Assembly: GCF_027789125.1 (NCBI RefSeq)
Contig: NZ_JAQFVF010000022.1
Coordinates: 124,001-188,000 of the forward strand
DNA from: Paenibacillus aestuarii
GTDB taxonomy: Bacteria > Bacillota > Bacilli > Paenibacillales > NBRC-103111
DNA: 64,000 nt
Reading direction: 5' to 3'
Every line of letters starts with the position of its first letter. Position 1 is the stretch's first letter. The position numbers and the translations under genes are program-made. Positions 41,967 through 49,410 of the stretch are shown one piece after another. The notes under the pieces were generated by a model. It had not been told where the DNA came from and did no database searches. It was given only the letters and a program-made list of their open reading frames with translations.

Positions 41967-42021
41967 ATTCACGGAATGCTCAGGTCGCTCTCAGTTCATA
42001 TTCAGCTTAGAAGGTTAAATT
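41967..42021 (+). promoter_or_regulatory. promoter with four 11-bp direct repeats (array 2)
   Basis: TTCAC, CTCAG, CTCAG and TTCAG begin at 41968, 41979, 41990 and 42001. TAAATT (42016-42021) starts 15 nt after the last. It precedes the glycosylation operon. Confidence 0.7.
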
Positions 42022-42093
42022 GTAAGCAATAGATCCGGCGCCAACAGAGAGCGAACCGGACGAGAATGATGATAAAGGAGTGGGTACCTGAAG

Positions 42094-44256
42094 ATGAGAA
42101 AGCAAAAGACACCAAAGACACAGCGGATGGATTTCATCCTCGTTGCTATAGCATTACTTGCCGCTTTTTTGAACATATACGGCATCTGGAAGGACAACGT
42201 TGTTAACGGTTATTACACAGCGGCTGTAACGAGTATGCTGCAAAGCTTTCACAATTTTTTCTTTGCTTCTTTTGATCCTGGCGGATATGTCACGGTTGAT
42301 AAACCTCCGGTCACGTTTTGGATCCAAACGCTCAGTGCCTATGTGTTTGGTTTGCATGGCTGGAGTGTGATTTTGCCGCAAGCTCTTGCGGGCGTCGGAT
42401 CGGTGCTTCTTCTGTATGCCATTATCAAACCGACATTCGGCAGGACTGCTGCCCGATTGGCCAGCTTAATCTTTGCCTGCACACCGATCGCTGCGGCTGT
42501 CAGCCGGACGAACAATGTGGACAGCATGCTTGTGTTTACACTCATTTTGGCGACTTGGATGCTGATGAAGGGTGTACGAAACAACAAGTGGGGGTTTGTC
42601 GTCGGCGCATTTGCCGTGATCGGCGTCGGCTTTAATATGAAGATGCTTCAAGCTTATATGGTCGTGCCTGCTTTTTATCTCTTTTATTTATTTGCAAGCA
42701 AAGTGAATTGGAAAAACAAGCTGAAGGTATTAACAAGCGCTACCGTCGTGCTTGTCGTTCTGTCCTTATCGTGGGCGTTGATTGTTGATTCGATCCCTGC
42801 CGACAAACGGCCTTATATGGGAAGCAGCCAGACGAACTCCGTCTTGGAGCTGGCTTTCGGGTATAACGGCGTATCCCGCCTAACGGGGAATCAAGGTCCG
42901 GGCGGTGGAGGCGGCGCTAGACCGGACGGCGGCCAGATGCCGGCAAGAGGCGATGGTCAGACGGGCCGGACTGACGGCGTTCAAGCGTCGAACAGCGACG
43001 GCGGTAAAGCGGATGGCGGCGTCGGCAATGACGGCACCGCGGCAGCCCGTCAAGATGGCGCGCCTGCCCAAAATGGCCAGATGCCGGCCTTCGACGGAAC
43101 GGGCAATCCACCCGCAGGCTTCCCAGGGGGCGGTCCGGGTCAGGATGGCCGCAACGGCGGCGGTGCCTTCAACACAGGAACACCAGGACCTCTGAGGCTA
43201 TTCCAGTCTTCGCTTTCCGGTCAGATCAGCTGGTTGCTGCCATTTGCCCTGATCGGCACATTGGCTCTGCTCTTAAGCATTCGCCGTAAGAAGGCGCTAA
43301 CTGCTAAGCAATTCGAAGCTCTCTTTTGGCTGGCTTGGCTGCTGCCGGCCGCTGCTTTTTTCAGCGTGGCTGGCTTCTTCCATCAATACTATCTCATTAT
43401 GCTGGCTGCGCCGATCGCCGCGCTGGCAGGAGCGGGTTGGACCGAGCTTTGGAGTTACTACCGCGACAGAGCGGGCTGGAAAATGTGGCTGCTGCCAGCT
43501 GCTATCGCTGCGACAACAGCGTTTGAAGTTTATGTGATCATGCCGTATCGCCAGCAAATCGGTTCAAGTTGGGCGATAGGCGTAGGGGCTGCCGGCGCGG
43601 CATGCCTGTTCTTCCTTCTGCTTGCTGTGAAGAAGGAAAAGCTGGCTCACAGGGCGGCTGTGCTAGCGCTGGCCGTCTTGCTCGTGGCACCGCTCTACTG
43701 GGCGGCAACACCTCTCCTGTACGGCGGCAACAGCATGCTGCCTGAAGCGGGGCCGAACTTGAAGCAAAGCGCGAGTATGGGGATGGGCGGCTCAAGTGAA
43801 GTGGATACCAAGCTGCTTGATTATGTAACCAAAAACAATACAGGTGAAACCTATTTGTTTGCCGTATCTCGGGCGACAGAGGCTTCCAATTATATTATCC
43901 AAACAGGCAAAGCTGTGATGGCGATGGGCGGCTTCTCAGGCTCTGACCCGATTCTAACTGTAGAGAAATTGAAGCAAATGGTAGCTAACCATGAAATCAA
44001 ATATTTCCTCCTTAATGCCGGAGGCGGCTTCGGGGGTGGCGGTGAGACTAGCTCCGATGTGACTGCTTGGGTCAAGGCGCACAGCACCGAAGTGCCGCAA
44101 AGCGAATATCAGTCGCCGACAACAACGACGAGTTCGAACAGTGAAAGCAACCGAGACGGTCAAACGGATCGCGATGGCCGCGACGGTCGTATGGGCGGCA
44201 TGGGCGGCATGGGCGGTTCTGCAACTTTATATGAAATTAATTACGATTCTCTATAA
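42094..44256 (+). CDS. ykcB: GT-C membrane glycosyltransferase (ArnT/PMT family, YkcB-like)
   Basis: This 720-residue multi-pass glycosyltransferase is of family 39, which moves a sugar from polyprenyl phosphate to a surface acceptor on the outer membrane face. N-terminal helix 17-37 is followed by the first-loop signature SFDPGGYVTVDKPPVTFW (about 60-77), which includes the catalytic acidic residue region. Many helices lie between 75 and 250 and between 375 and 550. A Gly/Asp/Gln-rich extracellular loop (about 268-362, containing FPGGGPGQDGRNGGG) separates the halves. The C-terminal soluble domain is Gly/Ser/Asp-rich. It is the first gene of an operon with a GT2 enzyme and GtrA. Confidence 0.88.
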   Translation: MRKQKTPKTQRMDFILVAIALLAAFLNIYGIWKDNVVNGYYTAAVTSMLQSFHNFFFASFDPGGYVTVDKPPVTFWIQTLSAYVFGLHGWSVILPQALAGVGSVLLLYAIIKPTFGRTAARLASLIFACTPIAAAVSRTNNVDSMLVFTLILATWMLMKGVRNNKWGFVVGAFAVIGVGFNMKMLQAYMVVPAFYLFYLFASKVNWKNKLKVLTSATVVLVVLSLSWALIVDSIPADKRPYMGSSQTNSVLELAFGYNGVSRLTGNQGPGGGGGARPDGGQMPARGDGQTGRTDGVQASNSDGGKADGGVGNDGTAAARQDGAPAQNGQMPAFDGTGNPPAGFPGGGPGQDGRNGGGAFNTGTPGPLRLFQSSLSGQISWLLPFALIGTLALLLSIRRKKALTAKQFEALFWLAWLLPAAAFFSVAGFFHQYYLIMLAAPIAALAGAGWTELWSYYRDRAGWKMWLLPAAIAATTAFEVYVIMPYRQQIGSSWAIGVGAAGAACLFFLLLAVKKEKLAHRAAVLALAVLLVAPLYWAATPLLYGGNSMLPEAGPNLKQSASMGMGGSSEVDTKLLDYVTKNNTGETYLFAVSRATEASNYIIQTGKAVMAMGGFSGSDPILTVEKLKQMVANHEIKYFLLNAGGGFGGGGETSSDVTAWVKAHSTEVPQSEYQSPTTTTSSNSESNRDGQTDRDGRDGRMGGMGGMGGSATLYEINYDSL

Positions 44257-44274
44257 TTCAGGAGGTTGATCAAG

Positions 44275-45243
44275 ATGAACGAGTTTATCCGGTATTCCGT
44301 CATTATCCCCGTGTTCAACGAGGAAGAAGTCATTCATGAGACGTATCGGCGGCTGAAGCAGGTGATGAATCAAACGGGCGAACCTTATGAGCTACTGTTT
44401 GTCAATGACGGCAGCCGTGATCGCACGGCGGCTATCCTTCAGGCTTATAGCGAAAAGGATCCCGCGATCAAACTCATTAATTTTTCCCGGAATTTTGGCC
44501 ATCAGATTGCTATCACGGCGGGGATGGATTATGCCAGCGGAGCTGCGGTCATCGTCATTGACGCTGACCTTCAAGACCCGCCGGAGCTTATTCTTGAGAT
44601 GATTAAGAAGTGGAAGGAAGGGTTCGATGTTGTCTACGCCAAGCGGACGGAGCGCAAGGGCGAGACCTTCTTTAAAAAGCAGACGGCACGGCTGTTCTAC
44701 CGCATCCTGCGGGCGTCAACGGATATCGCCATTCCGGTGGATACCGGGGACTTTCGCCTGATGGACCGTGAGGTCTGCAATGTGATGTGCCGAATGACGG
44801 AGAAAAATCGTTTTGTCCGCGGGCTTGTCAGTTGGGTTGGCTTTCGCCAGACCTCAGTGGAATATGTGCGCGATGAACGAGCCGCGGGTGAAACGAAGTA
44901 CCCGCTGAAGAAGATGCTGAAGCTTTCTTTGGATGGCCTCACGTCCTTTTCGCTCAAGCCTCTGAAGCTGGCTTCTTATTTGGGCGGGACGCTTTCACTG
45001 GCAGGCGTCTTGTATATGCTAATTATTTTCTATATGAAGTTATTCACAGATACTGCTGTGGCTGGATGGAATGTGGTCGCGATGATCCAACTGCTCGTCA
45101 GCGGGGTTATGCTGATTGTCCTTGGCGTTATCGGCGAATATATCGGGCGCGTCTATGACGAGGCCAAAGGCCGTCCGCTTTACATTGTGTCTGACTGCCA
45201 CGGGGTAAAGAAAAAAGAGCGCGGTATTCGCCATGTTATCTAA
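44275..45243 (+). CDS. ykcC: GT2 polyprenyl-phosphate glycosyltransferase (YkcC/CsbB-like)
   Basis: This 322-residue enzyme has a cytosolic GT-A domain (YSVIIPVFNEEEVI at 6-19, VIDADLQDPPE near 92, VDTGDFRLMDR near 160). Two C-terminal membrane helices lie at about 233-253 and 267-290. It should make a polyprenyl-phosphate-linked sugar on the cytoplasmic face as donor for the GT-C enzyme. ATG 44275 follows AGGAGG; TTG 44266 is inside the site. It lies 18 nt after the GT-C gene and overlaps the GtrA gene by 11 nt. Confidence 0.9.
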   Translation: MNEFIRYSVIIPVFNEEEVIHETYRRLKQVMNQTGEPYELLFVNDGSRDRTAAILQAYSEKDPAIKLINFSRNFGHQIAITAGMDYASGAAVIVIDADLQDPPELILEMIKKWKEGFDVVYAKRTERKGETFFKKQTARLFYRILRASTDIAIPVDTGDFRLMDREVCNVMCRMTEKNRFVRGLVSWVGFRQTSVEYVRDERAAGETKYPLKKMLKLSLDGLTSFSLKPLKLASYLGGTLSLAGVLYMLIIFYMKLFTDTAVAGWNVVAMIQLLVSGVMLIVLGVIGEYIGRVYDEAKGRPLYIVSDCHGVKKKERGIRHVI

Positions 45244-45628
45244 AAACTCGCTGCCTTCGTTTATCAAGTTTGGATTTGTCGGCGCATTGAACTCAGGCAT
45301 TGATTTTACCGTCTTCGCGCTGCTGCTGTTTCTGGGCTCGCAAGAACTGCTGGCACAGTGCGCAGCGTATACATGCGGTGTGGCGAACAGCTACTTGATG
45401 AATCGTTCATGGACGTTTAAGGACAGCGCGGCTGACAAAGGCCACCTATTCCGGTTCCTTGCGGTGAATGCTGTTATGCTCTTATTTACTTCTGTTATCT
45501 TGCATGGTTGCATCGAAATCCTCGTGTGGCCTTTATGGCTGGCGAAGCTGGCCGCTACGGGTTGCGGGAGTATTTTGAATTATGCAGGCAGCCGTTTGTG
45601 GGTTTTTCGCGCCAAACGGGCAGCTTAA
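45233..45628 (+). CDS. gtcA: GtrA/GtcA-family lipid-sugar flippase
   Basis: This is a 131-residue membrane protein with four helices (about 10-32, 38-56, 72-92 and 98-116) and the family motif FVGALNSGIDF near 14 plus SYLMNRSWTF near 52. GtrA/GtcA proteins are thought to flip polyprenyl-phosphate sugars across the membrane. With the two upstream glycosyltransferases it completes a three-component extracytoplasmic glycosylation system like CsbB-GtcA-YfhO. The acceptor (teichoic acid, protein or other) is not known. Confidence 0.9.
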   Translation: MLSKNSLPSFIKFGFVGALNSGIDFTVFALLLFLGSQELLAQCAAYTCGVANSYLMNRSWTFKDSAADKGHLFRFLAVNAVMLLFTSVILHGCIEILVWPLWLAKLAATGCGSILNYAGSRLWVFRAKRAA

Positions 45629-45643
45629 CCTTGCTGGAGGAAC

Positions 45644-45699
45644 ATTCAGGAATCTTTCAGTTTTTTCTCAGCTAGCTTTTAGGCAGGATATGGGATAAT
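45644..45699 (+). promoter_or_regulatory. promoter with four 11-bp direct repeats (array 3)
   Basis: TTCAG, TTCAG, CTCAG and TTTAG begin at 45645, 45656, 45667 and 45678. GATAAT (45694-45699) starts 16 nt after the last. The array lies directly before the regulator and kinase genes, implying autoregulation. Confidence 0.7.
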
Positions 45700-45747
45700 A
45701 CCTATAGAAGAGATTAATTTGCAAAGATTCCGTAGGAGGATACACAC

Positions 45748-46431
45748 ATGCGCCAACTAAAAGGCATTAAAATATTGCTGGTCGACGACGAGCCGCATAT
45801 TCTTGAATTTTTGGAGCTCGGCTTGCAAAATGAAGGTTTTGAAGTAATGACCGCCCAGGACGGCCTCAGCGCCATTACTATTTGCAATAAATTCCAGCCG
45901 CATATCGCGATCCTGGATGTCATGATGCCGGGCATGGATGGGTTTGAAGTATGCCGGATGATCAAAAAAACCGATAACGTTGCAGTTATTATGTTGACAG
46001 CTAAGGACGAAGTCGAAGATCGGGTGAAAGGCTTAACTTTGGGCGCGGACGATTACATGGTTAAGCCATTCAGCTTCGAGGAGCTGCTGGCGCGCATCTA
46101 TGCGCGCATCCGCAATCATTTCCCGAACTTGTTCGGCGAGGTTGTTATCGGACCGCTGCGGATGGACGACCGGCGCAAGGAAATCAGTCTGCACGATAAA
46201 GTGCTGGAGCTGTCTCCGACTGAATATGAGCTGTTGAAGTTTATGGCAATCAATCACGGGCTTGTGCTTAGCAAGACGATGATTTTGGATAAAGTATGGG
46301 GCTATGATTTTGGCGGGGAAGAAAATATTGTTGAAGTCTATATTCGCTCACTGCGTGACAAGTTGGGCGACAAGGAGCATAAGCTGATCCGTACGATTCG
46401 CGGCGCGGGCTACCGGATGGATTTGACATGA
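45748..46431 (+). CDS. OmpR-family response regulator (two-component system B)
   Basis: This 227-residue regulator has a receiver domain with DD at 13-14, phosphoacceptor D57 in AILDVMMPG and Lys in MVKPFSF. The winged helix at about 130-225 ends LIRTIRGAGYRMD. GTAGGAGG precedes the ATG. It overlaps the kinase gene by 4 nt. It is the best candidate to bind the TTCAG 11-bp repeats upstream of itself and of four neighbouring transcription units, since OmpR-family proteins bind such tandem half-sites. Confidence 0.93.
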   Translation: MRQLKGIKILLVDDEPHILEFLELGLQNEGFEVMTAQDGLSAITICNKFQPHIAILDVMMPGMDGFEVCRMIKKTDNVAVIMLTAKDEVEDRVKGLTLGADDYMVKPFSFEELLARIYARIRNHFPNLFGEVVIGPLRMDDRRKEISLHDKVLELSPTEYELLKFMAINHGLVLSKTMILDKVWGYDFGGEENIVEVYIRSLRDKLGDKEHKLIRTIRGAGYRMDLT

Positions 46432-47948
46432 AGAAGCAAAGTCCGTTTGCTAAATTTTTCGAGCACCGCTCGTTAAAATTTCAGCTGTTATCCCGGTCGC
46501 TGCTTGTGATGTCAGCTTTGCTGCTGCTCATCGGCGTGTTTCAATATATTTTCATGCAGCAATTTTTGTATCGGAACAAAGCGGAGACTGTTCGCAATCA
46601 ACTGGCGACTTTCCCACCCCAGGGATGGCAGCGCGTGATGGGATCTCCGGAGCGTGATGGAAACCCCTTTGATACAAAGCACGGTTTCGTAGGCCCGCGG
46701 GTTGGCAACGGCAACGATTCGACTGGCGAGGTTCCACGCGTTTTCATACCTGAATTATCTATCGCCATTATCGATGAACAAGGTACGTTCACTCAGGTCT
46801 CCACCCAGTCAGGGCTTGCTACGCCGAAGTTGTCGGAGGATGATTACAAGAATCTGATGAAAACGAGGATGAAGCTCGAGTACCGGATCATGAAGGATAG
46901 TGAGGGCCGCGAGCAGTTAATCGTGTTTCATCAAATCGGCGGTAACCCCGATCGTTCCCAAGAGGTGAAAGGCATCATTCAGGCGAGTGTGAGCACGCAG
47001 CCGATTAAGGACGTCCTGTTCCGTCAGCTTTCCACGTTCTTATTGTTATCGATGCTTGCGCTGGTTTTTGGATTGCTCGGATTTCTGCCTGTGCTGCGCC
47101 GTACGCTCGTTCCGTTGTCTAATATGGTGGATACGGTGAAGCGTATCGATGCCGGCAGTTTAAATGAACGTTTTCCCGCCAATCAGGGGCAGGTAGAAAT
47201 TGACAGTCTCGCGACCTCCTTCAATGGGATGCTGGAGCGGCTGGAAGTTAGCTTCGAAGCTGAAAAAGAGGCCAAGGAGCAGATGCGCCGTTTTGCCGCT
47301 GATGCTTCGCATGAATTGCGAACGCCGCTGACCTCGATTCACGGCTTTCTGGAAGTGCTGCTGCGGGGGGCGTATAACCAGCCGGAGCAGCTGCTGAAAG
47401 CGTTGAAGAGCATGCATGGCGAATCGGTGCGGATCAATAAGCTCGTAGAGGATTTGTTGATGCTCGCGCGGCTCGATCGCACGCCTTCCTTCCAAAAGGC
47501 GGAAGGCGCGCTGGATGAAATGCTGCGGGAGATGGAACCGCAGCTGCGGATGCTCGCTGGAGATCGGAAGATCACGATCGAGCTGGAGCCGCAGACACTA
47601 TGTATGTACGATTCCGATAAAATCAAGCAGGTCGTGCTCAACTTGTTCCATAACGCGGTCCAGCATACGCATCCCATGACGGGGGAGATTACGCTCAAGC
47701 TGGCTAAGCTCGAAAATCAAGTTGAGATCGCTGTGCACGATAACGGACCAGGGATCGCGCCCGAGCACTTGGGGCGCCTGTTCGACCGCTTCTTCCGCGT
47801 TGACACTTCGCGTGCGAGGAAGAGCGGCGGCGCCGGCCTGGGGCTGTCGATCACGCAGTCGATCGTCGAGCTGCACGGCGGCACGATCAATGTCGATAGC
47901 GAGCTCGGTGCAGGCAGCACGTTCCGGGTCTTGCTGCCGCGGTCATAG
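46428..47948 (+). CDS. sensor histidine kinase (two-component system B)
   Basis: This 506-residue kinase has membrane helices at about 22-45 and 201-222 enclosing an extracytoplasmic sensor of about 155 residues (PAS/Cache-like strands PELSIAIIDEQGTFTQVS and REQLIVFHQIGG). HAMP is at about 223-275. HisKA has H295 in DASHELRTPLT. HATPase_c has N box NLFHNAVQHT and G boxes NGPGIAPEHLGRLFDRF and GAGLGLSIT. It is translationally coupled to the regulator. The signal is unknown, but its neighbourhood is entirely envelope functions. Confidence 0.93.
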   Translation: MKKQSPFAKFFEHRSLKFQLLSRSLLVMSALLLLIGVFQYIFMQQFLYRNKAETVRNQLATFPPQGWQRVMGSPERDGNPFDTKHGFVGPRVGNGNDSTGEVPRVFIPELSIAIIDEQGTFTQVSTQSGLATPKLSEDDYKNLMKTRMKLEYRIMKDSEGREQLIVFHQIGGNPDRSQEVKGIIQASVSTQPIKDVLFRQLSTFLLLSMLALVFGLLGFLPVLRRTLVPLSNMVDTVKRIDAGSLNERFPANQGQVEIDSLATSFNGMLERLEVSFEAEKEAKEQMRRFAADASHELRTPLTSIHGFLEVLLRGAYNQPEQLLKALKSMHGESVRINKLVEDLLMLARLDRTPSFQKAEGALDEMLREMEPQLRMLAGDRKITIELEPQTLCMYDSDKIKQVVLNLFHNAVQHTHPMTGEITLKLAKLENQVEIAVHDNGPGIAPEHLGRLFDRFFRVDTSRARKSGGAGLGLSITQSIVELHGGTINVDSELGAGSTFRVLLPRS

Positions 47949-47964
47949 CGGCTGGAGAAGAGGG

Positions 47965-47993
47965 AAGTCCCACTTATGGTGGGGCTTTTTTTG
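47965..47993 (+). terminator. rho-independent terminator
   Basis: AAGTCCCAC and GTGGGGCTT pair around TTATG, followed by TTTTTG, just after the kinase stop. Confidence 0.85.
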
Positions 47994-48031
47994 TTTGCAC
48001 GCGGGCCGTCCAGCACGCTTCCAATTGGTTT

Positions 48032-48108
48032 TTTCAGCCAATGTTCAGGTAATTCTAGGCTAACGTTCAGTTTGCACTCAGATGGAATTCAGGTAAGGGG
48101 TCTATACT
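48032..48108 (+). promoter_or_regulatory. promoter with six 11-bp direct repeats (array 4)
   Basis: TTCAG, TTCAG, CTAGG (weak), TTCAG, CTCAG and TTCAG begin every 11 bp from 48033 to 48088. TATACT (48103-48108) starts 15 nt after the last. It precedes the secreted repeat protein. Confidence 0.72.
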
Positions 48109-48161
48109 TGGTTTTGTAAGCAGGAAACACAAAATAAAACGATAAAGGTGGATAACACATT

Positions 48162-49247
48162 ATGAAAACTATCGGTAAAAAAATATTAACTGGTTCTTTA
48201 ATCGCTTCTTTTGTACTTGGAGTTGGAGTGGTGGGCGCCTTACATAATAATGCTTTTGCTGCAACAGCTTCACAACCAACCACATCAACAACGCAAAAAT
48301 CGGATAAAGCAGGCTGGGGCATGAACGGACAAGACCATCGCGGCGGACGTCAAGGCGGGTTCTTCGGTGGCAATGTCATCAAAGAAACAGCTACAATCCT
48401 TAACACCGATGAAGCTACGATCTCCGCAAGCTTGAAAGAAGGCAAGACATTAGTGGAAATCGCAACAGCTAGCGGGTTGACAGAAGCGGACTACTTGCAA
48501 AAGCTGGTTGCTGCCGAAACAGCTTCAATCAATGAACAAGTGACTGCAGGCAAGCTGACACAAGATCAAGCAGATAAAATCATTTCCGGATTATCCGATC
48601 AACTTACAAAGCAAATTGAAAATAAAGGCGTAGGCGGCAAAGGTGGCTTCCCTGGCGGCGACGGTCAACGTGGTGGCGGTTTCGGCGGCATCCGTTTGAC
48701 AGAACAAGCAGCTTCCGTGCTCGCCGTTGAGCAAAGTGCAGTTGATGAGGCGCTTCATGCCGGCAAAACATTAGCGGCTTTTGCTCAAGAGAAAGGTGTC
48801 AGCGAAGCGGACTTCGTGCAGAAGCTTGTAGCTGCTGAGACAACGGCTATTAACGCAGAGGTGACTGCGGGCAAGTTGACGCAAGATCAAGCGGATAAAA
48901 TGCTGTCCGGCCTCTCTGGCCGATTGACGAAGCAAGTCGAAAACACGGGTCCTATAGGTCGTGGTGGACACGGAGGCCCAGCAGGTCCTGGCGGTCTGGG
49001 TATTGGCAATCCTGACACATTGACAACGATTCTGGGTGTCACTGTGGACGAGATGAGAACGCAGCTTGACGCAGGCAAATCGATCGTTGACATTGCAGCG
49101 TCCAAAGGCATCAGCGAAGAAGACCTGATCAGCAAAATCAAAGACAGTATGACCGATTCCATCAAGAAGTTTGTTGAAGATAAGCATACCCGTCCAGATG
49201 GCGAGGCTCCTGCGGCTCCAACTACCACAGCCCCAGCTGCGAACTAA
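48162..49247 (+). CDS. secreted repeat protein with Gly-rich linkers
   Basis: This 361-residue protein has a signal peptide (1-33, cleavage at AFA-AT). Three repeats of a helical module follow at about 73-155, 177-262 and 283-340. Each has a L...E....L..GKTL.E.A...G..E.D...KLVAAE core; the first two end INxxVTAGKLTQDQADK, the third is shorter. Gly-rich linkers GGKGGFPGGDGQRGGG and RGGHGGPAGPGG separate them. The module resembles those in YckD/DUF2680-type secreted proteins, a tentative link. It is monocistronic, with array 4 upstream and a terminator downstream. Confidence 0.8.
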   Translation: MKTIGKKILTGSLIASFVLGVGVVGALHNNAFAATASQPTTSTTQKSDKAGWGMNGQDHRGGRQGGFFGGNVIKETATILNTDEATISASLKEGKTLVEIATASGLTEADYLQKLVAAETASINEQVTAGKLTQDQADKIISGLSDQLTKQIENKGVGGKGGFPGGDGQRGGGFGGIRLTEQAASVLAVEQSAVDEALHAGKTLAAFAQEKGVSEADFVQKLVAAETTAINAEVTAGKLTQDQADKMLSGLSGRLTKQVENTGPIGRGGHGGPAGPGGLGIGNPDTLTTILGVTVDEMRTQLDAGKSIVDIAASKGISEEDLISKIKDSMTDSIKKFVEDKHTRPDGEAPAAPTTTAPAAN

Positions 49248-49252
49248 TAGAA

Positions 49253-49293
49253 GAGATGGCGCTGCCCAGATGCGGGGTAGCGTCATCTTTTTG
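49253..49293 (+). terminator. rho-independent terminator
   Basis: AGATG(G)CGCT(G)CCC and GGG(GT)AGCG(T)CATCT pair with small bulges, then TTTTTG. Confidence 0.8.
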
Positions 49294-49311
49294 TTTGTAA
49301 AAACAATTTTT

Positions 49312-49368
49312 TTGACCAAAATTGCTCGAAACGTGTAAAATAGTGATTGTTGGACATGCAATCGTCCA
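49312..49368 (+). promoter_or_regulatory. SigA-like promoter plus inverted repeat for the GH20 gene
   Basis: TTGACC (49312-49317), 18 nt, TAAAAT (49336-49341). A dyad, TGGAC-N8-GTCCA, spans 49351-49368 just downstream, at an operator position. No TTCAG array is present, so this gene is probably outside the regulon around it. Confidence 0.45.
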
Positions 49369-49410
49369 TTTGTCAGTGCACATTTATGAACCGGGCAGGG
49401 GGAAAAAGAA

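Noticed and set aside
49312-49368. A TTCAG array upstream of the GH20 gene
   Set aside because: I looked for it because the gene lies inside the regulon block, but found only a normal SigA-like promoter and an unrelated dyad.
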